DNA from: Chryseobacterium sp. OV279
GTDB lineage: Bacteria; Bacteroidota; Bacteroidia; Flavobacteriales; Weeksellaceae
Length of the DNA stretch: 64,000 bases
Assembly: GCF_900128945.1 (NCBI RefSeq)
Contig: NZ_FQUD01000002.1
Coordinates: forward strand, 225,280-289,279
Direction: 5' to 3'
Part shown: positions 9,378 through 19,152 of the stretch, piece after piece
Position numbering within the stretch: the stretch's first letter is position 1
Layout of the letters: every line of letters begins with the position of its first letter
Program-made: the position numbers and the translations under genes
Notes under the pieces: generated by a model
What the model was told of the DNA's origin: nothing
The model's input: only the letters and a program-made list of their open reading frames with translations
Databases searched by the model: none

Positions 9378-11639
9378 ATGAATAAGAAATTACTATTTTA
9401 TTTTACTCTACTTTTATTCTGCTTATCCGGAAAACTCTTTTCCCAAACTTATCAACTCACAGGAAACCCAGTGAACACCACGGGTTGGACCGTGGTTCCT
9501 TCTGCAGCAGTAAATGGAGATTTTGTCATGCTTACTGATGACTTAACAAATAAATCCGGAGCTATAAAGCTGAATGACCCTATTAATTTAAAATACTGCG
9601 ACAAGTGGAGAATTGAATTCGATTTCAGACTTGATGGAAACGGTACATCTGCCGGAAGAGGAGACGGTTTCTCATTTTGGTATTTACAAAATCCTCCTAT
9701 AACAAGTCAGTTAGGCTCAGGTTTAGGAATTCCGCAAAATGCAATCGGTTTGATGATCGGCTTTGACCTTTATAACAATACGACAGCCGGTCAAATGAAT
9801 AAAGTACATCTTGCCTATGGTGTTGTACAAAATACCACAGACACAAACAATATAGAATTTTTCAACACTGCCGGGAGCTCATTTCACTCTGCCGACCTGA
9901 CTTCTACCCTTCCATTGGTTGGGCCAACCTTTAAACATGTTGAAGTAACGGGAGAAGTAGATCCTGCAATTCCAACCAATTGGATTATTACCTTAAAAAT
10001 TGATGGAACCACAGTTATCAATCAATCTTTTGTACCAGCAGGAGCAGCGGCAGCAATGACTGTTGGATACTTTGGATTTTCAGCTTCTACAGGAGCAGCA
10101 TCTGTGAGAAATTCTATTAAAAATGTAAAGATTTACACTGATAAAGTTACTATTTTACAAAATTCTGTAACTCAATCTTTCTGCCCGAATCCTTCCGCAG
10201 GAAACGGTGCCGTAAATCTTACTACATTCAATTCGCAATTTGTTACTACACCTGCTAATTACACATTTACTTACTATGTTCTAGGCAGTTCAACACCAAT
10301 AGCGAATCCCACCAATTATGAATTCAACGCCAATACTACGGTTTCTGTTGTTATTAAAGACAATGCAGGCGTATTGTGTGATAATCCAAATGGGAAAATA
10401 CTGGTCGTCCTTGCTCCATTTACAGCAAATAATGTAACGATATCCGAATGTAACAATAACAAAGCCGGTACTGCGACATTTAATCTTACAACAGCACCTG
10501 TAACCGGAGTACCAGGAGTTATAAAGAAATTTTACAAAACGTTAAGTGACCTCAATACAGGAACCAATGAAATTACCAACCCTGCAAGTTATACTTCAGC
10601 ACCAGGAATTGTTTATGTGAAAGTAACAACCCCTCAGGGCTGTACCGGAACAGCACAAATTACTCTGGCGTTTCTTCCCGAAGTGATTGCTAATGATGAC
10701 ACCATACGTTCATGTTTTATTGAAACAAATATTACATCCGGTCTGTTTAATTTAACTGCCGCCAACGTAACAACACAAACAGGTGTTATTAAAAAATACT
10801 ATACAACATTAACAAATGCGATGGGTGGGACTAACGAAATAGTAAATCCAGCAGCATATGTTTCTACCACTGGCGTAGTATACGTTAAAATAACTGATAC
10901 CAATAATTGCTATACCATAGTAAAAATCAATCTTGTTGTTTTACCTCCAGTACAATCTTCCGTTCTTAAAGATCAGACCATTTGCATTGACGAAACAGCG
11001 ACTTTAGATGCAGGTCCTGGTTTTGATGGTTATCTATGGAATACAGGAGCCACTACACAATCTATTCAAAATGTCCCTGTAGGAATTTACTCAGTTCTGC
11101 TAAAGACAGGAAATTGCTCTACGAATCAGATTGTAAGAGTAAAAGCTGCTCCACAACCTGTTATTACGAGCATCGATATTACCAACAGTACGATCACCAT
11201 TAATGTAAGTGGAGGAACAGCTCCTTATAAATACTCTTTGGATGGTATTACCTGGCAGGAATCTAATGTTTTTTCCGGTTTAACAAGAGGAGAACACAAA
11301 ATATTTGTTAAAGATTTTTATAACTGTGACCCTATCGAGGTACAAGTCACGGTTCCTAATTTGATTAATGCGATTACTCCAAACGGAGATAATATTAATG
11401 ACTATATAGACTATTCTGCCTTGGCTTATAAGAAGAATCTGGTATTTATTGTTTATGATAGATATGGAAATAAGCTCTATGAAGCAGATAAGTTAAGAAA
11501 TTATAGATGGGATGGCGCCGCTGGTGGCAAAAAAATATCAACTGCCACGTATTGGTACACAATCTCTTGGAATGAAAATGACAAAAACAATACTCAAACA
11601 AATTACAATGGCTGGGTATTAGTGAAAAACAGGGATTAG
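9378..11639 (+). CDS. Secreted L-type lectin-domain protein with T9SS type-B (CHU_C) domain
   Basis: A 753-aa exported protein. A signal peptide covers residues 1-22 (ending LFSQ). A legume-lectin/ConA-like domain spans about 24-255 (RIEFDFRLDG, GDGFSFWYL, IGLMIGFDLYNN are its typical strands). A series of repeated beta modules follows (about 260-570), then a short SprB-like module (GGTAPYKYSLDG) and a C-terminal gliding-motility-associated sorting domain (INAITPNGDNINDYIDY to WVLVKNRD), which directs T9SS export. It is a paralog of the next gene. It is likely a surface glycan-binding adhesin. The lectin fold is recognised and the sugar specificity is unknown. Confidence 0.85.
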   Translation: MNKKLLFYFTLLLFCLSGKLFSQTYQLTGNPVNTTGWTVVPSAAVNGDFVMLTDDLTNKSGAIKLNDPINLKYCDKWRIEFDFRLDGNGTSAGRGDGFSFWYLQNPPITSQLGSGLGIPQNAIGLMIGFDLYNNTTAGQMNKVHLAYGVVQNTTDTNNIEFFNTAGSSFHSADLTSTLPLVGPTFKHVEVTGEVDPAIPTNWIITLKIDGTTVINQSFVPAGAAAAMTVGYFGFSASTGAASVRNSIKNVKIYTDKVTILQNSVTQSFCPNPSAGNGAVNLTTFNSQFVTTPANYTFTYYVLGSSTPIANPTNYEFNANTTVSVVIKDNAGVLCDNPNGKILVVLAPFTANNVTISECNNNKAGTATFNLTTAPVTGVPGVIKKFYKTLSDLNTGTNEITNPASYTSAPGIVYVKVTTPQGCTGTAQITLAFLPEVIANDDTIRSCFIETNITSGLFNLTAANVTTQTGVIKKYYTTLTNAMGGTNEIVNPAAYVSTTGVVYVKITDTNNCYTIVKINLVVLPPVQSSVLKDQTICIDETATLDAGPGFDGYLWNTGATTQSIQNVPVGIYSVLLKTGNCSTNQIVRVKAAPQPVITSIDITNSTITINVSGGTAPYKYSLDGITWQESNVFSGLTRGEHKIFVKDFYNCDPIEVQVTVPNLINAITPNGDNINDYIDYSALAYKKNLVFIVYDRYGNKLYEADKLRNYRWDGAAGGKKISTATYWYTISWNENDKNNTQTNYNGWVLVKNRD

Positions 11640-11820
11640 CATACCTGAAGTCGAAAATTGGTCAGGTTCCATCAGGGCTGGACTGTTTTTTTCTTTATTT
11701 TTTACTTGGAAGTCAGCCATCATTATTTACGATATCAAATAGATTTCATGCACACTTAAAAAAATAATGTTCATGAGGATATATATGTTTTACAACGTCA
11801 GTTAATAAAAAGTTTTTATA

Positions 11821-13821
11821 ATGAGAATAAATATATTACTTTGTTTTTTGATCATATTTTCAGGTTTGTTTTTTAACAGAGTAAAATCTCAGACTTATCA
11901 GCTGACAGGAAACCCTGTGAATACTACTGGCTGGACAATGGTAGGGTCTACCTTGATAAACACCGACTTTGTACAACTTACTCCTGATACCAATGACCAA
12001 TCAGGCTCTATAAGATTAAATGAGCCCATCAACTTAAAATATTGTGATAAATGGAGGGTGGAGTTCGATTTTAGAATGGATTCTAATCAAACTTACAATG
12101 GAGATGGTATCGCATTTTGGTATCTTGCAAATCCACCAATCGCGAGTGTTCTTGGTTCAGGTTTAGGGGTATCTCAAAACGCCATTGGTTTTATAACCGC
12201 TTTTGATACCTATAACAACGATATCGGAAGCTCGGGTATGAGTAAAGTACACGTTGCTTATGGACAGGTTCAAAATACGACTGACACCAATAATGTTGAA
12301 TTTTACAATGTTCCAGGAAGCTCTTTTCACTCAACTGATCTCAATGTAACACACCCATTTCAAGGAACAATTTATAAACACGTTGAAGTAAGTGGAGAAG
12401 TGGATCCTGCTGCTCCTGCCAATTGGATTGTAAAAATAACCCTTGATGGTGCCTTAATCGTCAATCAATCCTTTGCTCCTTCCGGAGCAGCGGCAGCAAT
12501 GACGGTGGGGTATTTTGGATTTTCAGCTTCTACAGGAGGAGCAAGGTCCAAGCATTCTATTAAAAACGTAAAAGTGTATGTGGATAAAATCCCTTTATTG
12601 CAAACCGCAATTACCAAATCCATTTGCCCCGACTTAGCAGGAATGGCAACTATTGATTTAACAACATTAAATCCACAGTTCACAACAACTCCCAGCAACT
12701 ATATCTTTACCTACTATATTACAGGAAGTGGAACTCCAATTCCCAATCCTACAAATTTTCAGTATAGTTCAGCCACAAATATCTCTGTGGTCATAAAGGA
12801 TCCAACATCAGTATTATGTGATAACAATGATGCAACAATAGCTTTAAAAGTTGCCCCCACCGTCACGGTAAACGAAGCCACTTTAAGATCTTGCTTCATC
12901 GAGACAAGTCCAGCAACAGCATTATTTAATCTTACAACTGCTATTGTAACAGGAACTCCTGGAGGAATGACCAAAACCTATTATCCATCTCTAACAGATG
13001 CGCAAAACGGAACCAACCAAATCACCACACCGAACGCATATATTGCTCCTAATGGAGTGGTTTATATTAAAGTGACCAATTCAGAAGGATGTTACGCCAT
13101 AGCAAAAGTAACCCTGATCGTTCTGGCTCCTGTTCTTTCTACTGTTCTAAAAGACAAAATTATTTGTATTGAAGATAAAACAACTTTAGATGCAGGTCCG
13201 GGCTTTGCTTCTTATCTATGGAGTACCGGAGCAACAACGCAGGCTATTACTAATGTAGGGGTAGGTGTTTACTCTGTAAAACTAAAAACGGGGGAATGCG
13301 TTGCCATTCAAAATGTAAAAGTATATCCTGCTGAACAACCTGTTATTACCAATGTGAATATTTCAAGCAGTACAATCACAGTAAATGCTATTGGAGGAAC
13401 TCCACCTTATCAATATTCATTAGACAATATCAACTGGCAAAATTCTAATGTATTCACTAATTTACCACGGGGAGAATGCAACATATTTGTAAAAGATGCC
13501 TATGACTGTGAACCAATCGACGTCACAATAACTATTCCTAATTTAATTAATGTAATTACTCCTAACGGAGATGGAGTAAATGACGAAATAGATTATTCAG
13601 CTCTTTCCGGTAAACAAAATCTGGTCTTTAGTATTTATGATAGATATGGTGCTAAAATTCACCAAGGTGATAAATCTAATAAATACGCATGGGATGGAAC
13701 TATCGGTGGCAGAAAGGTATCAACAGGAAACTATTGGTTTTCTGTAACATGGAGTGAAAATGATAAAAAGAACACTCCGAGTAAATATTCAGGTTGGATA
13801 CTAGTGAAAAACAGAGACTAA
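11821..13821 (+). CDS. Second secreted L-type lectin-domain protein, T9SS type B
   Basis: A 666-aa paralog of the upstream gene with the same layout: signal peptide to about residue 24, L-type lectin domain (VEFDFRMDSN, GDGIAFWYL, IGFITAFDTYNND), beta modules, a GGTPPYQYSLDN module and a CHU_C sorting domain (INVITPNGDGVNDEIDY to WILVKNRD). It is shorter because one of the internal repeated modules is missing. The 181-bp gap between the pair has no strong terminator, so co-transcription is possible. A diverged piece of about 50 bp of this gene recurs near 30361-30414. Confidence 0.85.
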   Translation: MRINILLCFLIIFSGLFFNRVKSQTYQLTGNPVNTTGWTMVGSTLINTDFVQLTPDTNDQSGSIRLNEPINLKYCDKWRVEFDFRMDSNQTYNGDGIAFWYLANPPIASVLGSGLGVSQNAIGFITAFDTYNNDIGSSGMSKVHVAYGQVQNTTDTNNVEFYNVPGSSFHSTDLNVTHPFQGTIYKHVEVSGEVDPAAPANWIVKITLDGALIVNQSFAPSGAAAAMTVGYFGFSASTGGARSKHSIKNVKVYVDKIPLLQTAITKSICPDLAGMATIDLTTLNPQFTTTPSNYIFTYYITGSGTPIPNPTNFQYSSATNISVVIKDPTSVLCDNNDATIALKVAPTVTVNEATLRSCFIETSPATALFNLTTAIVTGTPGGMTKTYYPSLTDAQNGTNQITTPNAYIAPNGVVYIKVTNSEGCYAIAKVTLIVLAPVLSTVLKDKIICIEDKTTLDAGPGFASYLWSTGATTQAITNVGVGVYSVKLKTGECVAIQNVKVYPAEQPVITNVNISSSTITVNAIGGTPPYQYSLDNINWQNSNVFTNLPRGECNIFVKDAYDCEPIDVTITIPNLINVITPNGDGVNDEIDYSALSGKQNLVFSIYDRYGAKIHQGDKSNKYAWDGTIGGRKVSTGNYWFSVTWSENDKKNTPSKYSGWILVKNRD

Positions 13822-13879
13822 TTGTAGTTTCCCCAAAAACAGGCACATATAAAAATATAGTTTCTGAATTTGGACTACT

Positions 13880-14330
13880 ATGAAAAACAATAAATTTTCA
13901 GAAGTTCAGATCATAAAAATTTTGTTTGAGCAAAATCAAGAAAAAACAGAAAATGATATTTGTCGAGGACGTGGTATCAGGCAGCTAACTTTCTACAAAT
14001 GGAAGAGTAAATATGGAGAGCTCGATGTACAGCAGTTTTCTAAAATGAAAGAATGGAATCACAAACGGGTTTATAGGATTTACAAATCGATGAAGCTGAA
14101 TTTGAGAAATAAGTGCAAGAAAAGGCTTCCGGCAAGGGTAAAAGAACCATTGCTTCGTCTCATTTATCCAAAAATAACTTGGAATGGATTTTATGCACGA
14201 CACTCTGGAATGTAGCAAAACGTGAGAAACTTAAATATTGTTAACGATTTTAACAGAGAAATTTTGAATATCATAATTGATACGAGTTTACCATCCACAA
14301 AAGGAGTTTCTCAACTAGAGCAACTTATAT
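13880..14330 (+). pseudogene. IS3-family transposase remnant (OrfA start joined to OrfB pieces)
   Basis: The first part ([20 protein letters not shown], then [10 protein letters not shown]) is a typical IS3 OrfA HTH. It runs straight into OrfB-like sequence ([30 protein letters not shown]) through an internal deletion. A stop follows near 14215, and a second piece (NLNIVNDFNREILNIIIDTS, then GVSQLEQLI) continues OrfB before the homology ends. The DDE core is missing, so the element is dead. Confidence 0.8.
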
Positions 14331-14480
14331 ACCCTTGTTACATAAAAGCCTTAGGGTTAAATTCTCAAAAGCTGGAAGTCCTCTCTTATTCCAATAAGTT
14401 AGTCTCTTGTATACGCCCGCCTCCTGTATATAGGAATTTACCAGAATTTTTAGATCTTACTATTAAATTTAAATAACAAA

Positions 14481-15596
14481 ATGAAAAAAATAAATATAAT
14501 TTTTATAATATTTTTCTTACTTAGTATAAGAGTCTTAGGACAAGTAGGAATAAATACGTCCTCTCCAGAATCAACGCTTGATATACGGGCAAAAAATCAT
14601 ACTGGTTCCACTCCGGGAGCAGTTACTGCACAAGATGGGGTTTTAGTACCAAGGGTTAATTCTTTATCTATTAATGGTAGTATTAATGGACAGTTGGTAT
14701 ATCTTATTGGTGATGCAGGAGGATTTAGTAAAGGGTTTCATTATTGGAATGGTATTACTTGGACATCTCTTGATGCAACAAATGATGCTTGGACTAATGA
14801 TAATGCTAATACAATGATAAAGTTAAGTACAAAGTCAGATGGTTCTACTGTAAGAGATACAAATACGGATTTTATAGCTACAGATGATGGAAGAATAGGT
14901 ATGGGAACCAGTAACCCAAAAGTCACAGTTCAGATAGAAGGCAAAGTAACTACCCCGTCAGTTGCTGACGGATTTACAACTCCTCGATTAACACGAGCCC
15001 AGCTTTCTGCAAAAGATGCTTCTTATGGGAGTGACCAAAATGGAACATTAGTTTTTGTAACAATATTAGACGGGACTGCTGTAAATAAAGTATCGAATGT
15101 AACATCTGTAGGTCTGTATTTTTATGATGCTCCAAACAGTAAATGGTACAATATCACATCATCTTCTTCTAGTGTGGTAGAGAATTTTAAAATCATTACA
15201 GGAACTTATACACCAACGAGCCCTTATGTTGTACAACCAGATGACTATATTCTAATATTACGATATAATATAGCTTCTACAGGAGGGAACTCTACTGCTA
15301 ATATCAGTAATACAAACCCATATCTTAATAATACAGCAAATTTACTGTTACCTGATCCTACAACTTGTCCTGGAAGGATTATACAATTTATTAATGATTC
15401 TGATAAATTAGGGGTAACTACATCAGAAGATGTATTTACAAATTATGCGATGCATTCTGCTAGTGTAGACACTAATAGCTACAATTCGAAGAGTAGCAGT
15501 GCTAATTATGCAGTTCAGGCAGGATCAAATTATTCACAATGGAAAATAATAAGTGATGGTACAAGATGGATAAGCTTACAGGTAATTATAATTTAA
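14481..15596 (+). CDS. Secreted protein with GINTSSPESTLDI N-terminus, unknown role
   Basis: A 371-aa exported protein with a signal peptide (1-20, ending LGQ). The mature start VGINTSSPESTLDI is followed by repeats resembling cell-surface or tail-fibre-like proteins common in Chryseobacterium (QDGVLVPRVNSL, FHYWNGITWTSL, IGMGTSNPKVTVQIEGKV). The second half is beta-rich and ends without a recognisable T9SS sorting domain. It is a stand-alone gene: IS3 debris lies upstream and a strong terminator downstream. No enzyme motif was seen. The function is unknown; an outer-surface structural protein is the best guess. Confidence 0.75.
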   Translation: MKKINIIFIIFFLLSIRVLGQVGINTSSPESTLDIRAKNHTGSTPGAVTAQDGVLVPRVNSLSINGSINGQLVYLIGDAGGFSKGFHYWNGITWTSLDATNDAWTNDNANTMIKLSTKSDGSTVRDTNTDFIATDDGRIGMGTSNPKVTVQIEGKVTTPSVADGFTTPRLTRAQLSAKDASYGSDQNGTLVFVTILDGTAVNKVSNVTSVGLYFYDAPNSKWYNITSSSSSVVENFKIITGTYTPTSPYVVQPDDYILILRYNIASTGGNSTANISNTNPYLNNTANLLLPDPTTCPGRIIQFINDSDKLGVTTSEDVFTNYAMHSASVDTNSYNSKSSSANYAVQAGSNYSQWKIISDGTRWISLQVIII

Positions 15597-15622
15597 ATTG
15601 ATAAAATAAAGCTAAAAAAGAG

Positions 15623-15655
15623 AAACCCTTAGTATAGTTTTTATACTGGGGTTTT
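15623..15655 (+). terminator. Rho-independent terminator
   Basis: AAACCC (15623-15628) pairs with GGGGTTT, and the inner arms AGTATA/TATACT extend the stem. TTTT follows. It lies 27 bp after the stop of the secreted protein. Confidence 0.8.
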
Positions 15656-15771
15656 ATATTCTAGTTTGAATATAAAACAATGTTGAATTTGCAATTATTT
15701 GTAACAAAATTTGTAAACTTTTTTGACACTATCCCACGAAGTGTGTAAGTTAAAAAGTTAGGGCTTAGATT

Positions 15772-16336
15772 TTATAATCTGAGCCTTTTTTCAAAAATAA
15801 GGATAAATTGGTTTAAAACAATCCCCCAATTTTGAATAGGCATCGTCCATTTTTTGGTGGACTCTTTCAGAGCAAGATACACCGACTTTAGTACAGCATC
15901 ATCCGTAGGAAAAGACATTTTATTTTTGGTGTATTTACGGATTTTTCCGTTGAGATTTTCAATTAAATTAGTGGTATAAATGATCTTACGGATCTCCAAA
16001 GGAAAATCAAAAAATACAGTAAGTTCATCCCAATTGTTTCGCCAGGACCCGATAGCATAAGAATATTTACTTTCCCATTTTTCCGCAAAATCATTTAGAG
16101 CAGCTTCAGCCGCTTGTTTTGTTGGAGCGGTGTAAATATGCTTCATATCGGCAGAGAATTTCTTTTCTATCCTTCCAAACCACATATTTGCAGGCATTTC
16201 TGATTTGATGGACAACACAAATTTGGGTTTGAGATTCAGGAAAAACAGAACGGATAGTCTGGGTAAATCCGTTTAAATTATCGGTAAGGGTATTAGAAAC
16301 TTTCGTCAGAAATACAGAGGCTTCACTCCCTCCCAA
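15772..16336 (-). pseudogene. IS256-family transposase remnant with frameshift
   Basis: Two overlapping minus-strand frames carry consecutive parts of an IS256-type (Transposase_mut) protein. One reads [20 protein letters not shown] and then shifts near 16180. The other continues [20 protein letters not shown], then [36 protein letters not shown] and the C-terminus. The N-terminal half is missing beyond 16336. The flanking GACACTATCCCACGAAGTGTG near 15725 looks like the intact terminal inverted-repeat end. It is non-functional. Confidence 0.82.
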
Positions 16337-17203
16337 AAAAAATAGTTATTAGGATAAAGCTCCAAAAAAATTCTGTCTTAGATATAAAAGCTACTTTCTG
16401 TAAGGAGCTCAGGATCTTATCTTTAGCGTTTCAATTAATTTGGTGTGAAATTTTAGAATTGGTACAACGATATCTCAAATAATATAATGTATGCAATTAA
16501 AAAATCACAAACAATTGATAATAAAGATGAGCTTATAAAAGTAGCTGAACGATATATAGAACCTTTCGAAATAATTGAAAAAAATGATCTCATAGAATAC
16601 AGAAATCTTGAAATGAAGCTCAGAAGTAATTTTTTGACAAGTTTAGTGATATTTTTTTTATGCTTTTATTATTATAGCTAAAACTATTGGGTAACGCTAT
16701 CCTATTAAAGTCACAAAAAAATTTTAGAGTTCTTAATAGTTTATGACTAAAGAGGCTCTGCATTGTATTTACCTTTATTTAAAGTGAGGCAATGCAGATA
16801 TATTTGTACACTGAAGTAGGTTGGTGTCACAAATTGTGATAATCATAAACATGAATGTCTAGCTCAATTCAATTCAGTTTAGTATTAGGTAATTGTAGTA
16901 GTTAAGTAGTAGCCGTTTTTAAATTATTTTATAGATATATTTCTAACTTGCAGCTATTATTGCTAGCATATGTATATATATACACAGAGAATTTGTGTTG
17001 AACGTAAATTTTTAATTTAAAATAATAAGCATGTGATTGTATAATAATATATTCAAATTAATTTTGAAGAAAAGATGTTTCACCAAATGAAATGTTATAT
17101 GGACTTGTAGAGTCTGTGTAGTTTTTATTGGAGCAGAAATTGAAAAATAGTTGTTCCTTTTGAACACACATTATTAGACGTTAATCAAATCATTTAAAAT
17201 ATA
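16337..17203. other. Gene-poor stretch after the IS256 remnant
   Basis: AT-rich sequence. One 64-codon frame at 16487-16681 (hydrophobic C-terminus) is the only ORF. It has no recognisable features and may be chance. No RNA or repeat was supported. Confidence 0.35.
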
Positions 17204-17446
17204 TGAGGCCAACACAACAAGAAAGGAAAAGAGACCCAAGCGGAGCTTATTCAACAATAATTAAAAACGGGAAGGAGTTATTTCACAATGATGAATGATG
17301 ATGCAGGTTCTAATAAAACTGGTGAAGATTTGAGGTATTATTTGGAAGCTTCATTTATCATTGGCGATAAATATGGTTATGCAAATACGACAGTAGACCA
17401 AAATTTTCAAAGAATGTTAATCGATATTTTTGCATTTGTCCTTTAA
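17204..17446 (+). pseudogene. Short degenerate coding remnant, unrecognised
   Basis: Starting at ATG 17204 the frame reads MRPTQQERKRDPSGAYSTII and stops after FHNDE. A shifted frame then continues as DDAGSNKTGEDLRYYLEASF to FAFVL and a stop at 17446. The protein-like composition across a one-base shift suggests a decayed gene rather than noise. I do not recognise the family. Confidence 0.35.
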
Positions 17447-17786
17447 AACGGACCAGTTTATACAACTAATTAATTTTTATCCTTAAGTACATATCTGATG
17501 AAAATATCAAGACATTATCTTTTCAGAAGGCATCTTTATATTTTTTAATATTGATTCCCTAAATTTTGCCATTTATGCATTATTTTAGAATTGATAGTGA
17601 CAGTGATGGGATAATGAGTTTATTTTATATGTGGTTATTGTAATTTTAAAGATATCAAGCAGAAATATATGCGATACCAAACTAACTATTAATGGATATA
17701 GAAAACTAATTTAAAAAATAAAATAAATGCCTGATTTGTAAAAATCTAGGTATTTTTAATACTTATTGATAAACATTTTTTACATT

Positions 17787-19100
17787 ATGAAAAAACGCCT
17801 TCTTTCTGTTGCTGCTGTAGCTTTCTTCGGAATGGTACTGAATGCACAACAAATCAAATTCGAGGAGTATGATTTACCAAACGGTTTACATGTAATTCTT
17901 CATCAGGACAATACAGCACCGGTAGTTACCACAGGGGTAATGTATCACGTAGGTTCTAAAGATGAAGTAAAAGGAAGAACCGGTTTCGCTCACTTTTTCG
18001 AACATCTTTTATTTGAAGGTACACCTAATATTAAAAGAGGTGAATGGTCTAAAATTGTGTCTTCCAATGGGGGACAAAATAATGCTAATACTACGGAGGA
18101 TCGAACATATTACTATGAAACATTCCCTTCGAACAACGAACAATTGAGTCTTTGGATGGAATCTGAAAGAATGCGTCAGGCAGTGATCAATCAGGTTGGT
18201 GTAGATACGCAGAGAGAAGTTGTAAAAGAAGAAAAAAGGCTGAGGGTGGATAACCAGCCTTATGGAAATCTATTTACAGCTATCCAAAAAAACTTATTTA
18301 CAAATCATCCATACAACTGGCCAACTATTGGATCAATGGAAGATCTGAACTCTGCAAAACTAGAGGAGTTCCAGGCATTCTATAAAAAATATTATGTACC
18401 TAATAATGCTACTCTTGTTGTAGCAGGAGACATCAAACCAGATCAGACAAAAAAATGGATCGAGGAATACTACGGCGGAATTCAAAAAGGAACAGTAACT
18501 CCAAAAAACTTTCCCAAAGATGCACCCATCACTCAGGAAAAAGAGGTGACTGCAACTGATCCTAATATCCAGCTTCCAGCTTATGTTTTTGCATACAGAA
18601 CACCTGCTAATAAAGAGAAAGATGCTTATGTTTTAAATATGCTTTCCTCTTACCTTAGCAATGGAAAATCATCTATATTATATAAAAAATTAGTAGATCA
18701 GGAGAAAAAAGCACTTCAGGTAGATGCTTTCAATCAAGGGCTTGAGGACTACAGTATCTTTGCTTTCTTTGCTATTCCAATGGGGCAGACTACAAAGCAA
18801 ACTTTACAATCTGATATAGACGCTGAAATCAAAAAACTTCAAACAACGTTAATCTCCCAGGAAGATTATCAGAAACTTCAAAACCAATTTGAGAATCAGT
18901 TTGTAAATCAAAATTCAAGCATTCAGGGAATTGCCGCTTCACTAGCAACAAACCATGTATTGATGGGCAACACTAACTTAATCAACAAGGAAATTGACAT
19001 CTACAGATCAATCACAAGAGAAGATCTTCAGAATGCCGCTAAAAAGTACCTGAATCGTAACCAAAGAGTAATCATTAATTACGTACCTGAAAAAAAATAG
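17787..19100 (+). CDS. M16-family zinc peptidase (catalytic subunit)
   Basis: A 437-aa exported insulinase-type peptidase. The inverted zinc motif HFFEH is at residues 69-73, and a downstream Glu at about 149 (in VVKEEKR) fits the third ligand spacing. A signal peptide covers about 1-20 (ending LNAQ). I start at ATG 17787, which begins the signal peptide, rather than the TTG at 17766. It lies 52 bp upstream of a second M16 gene lacking the zinc motif. This is the usual arrangement for the paired M16B proteins, which are thought to form heterodimers that degrade peptides in the periplasm. The call is strong. Confidence 0.92.
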   Translation: MKKRLLSVAAVAFFGMVLNAQQIKFEEYDLPNGLHVILHQDNTAPVVTTGVMYHVGSKDEVKGRTGFAHFFEHLLFEGTPNIKRGEWSKIVSSNGGQNNANTTEDRTYYYETFPSNNEQLSLWMESERMRQAVINQVGVDTQREVVKEEKRLRVDNQPYGNLFTAIQKNLFTNHPYNWPTIGSMEDLNSAKLEEFQAFYKKYYVPNNATLVVAGDIKPDQTKKWIEEYYGGIQKGTVTPKNFPKDAPITQEKEVTATDPNIQLPAYVFAYRTPANKEKDAYVLNMLSSYLSNGKSSILYKKLVDQEKKALQVDAFNQGLEDYSIFAFFAIPMGQTTKQTLQSDIDAEIKKLQTTLISQEDYQKLQNQFENQFVNQNSSIQGIAASLATNHVLMGNTNLINKEIDIYRSITREDLQNAAKKYLNRNQRVIINYVPEKK

Positions 19101-19152
19101 TCCTTGACGACATCAGGTTTAAAAAGTGATTATAACAAACAATTATTTACAA

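Noticed and set aside
16487..16681. 64-codon ORF after the IS256 remnant
   Set aside because: Hydrophobic C-terminus but no conserved features and no context; not supported as a gene.
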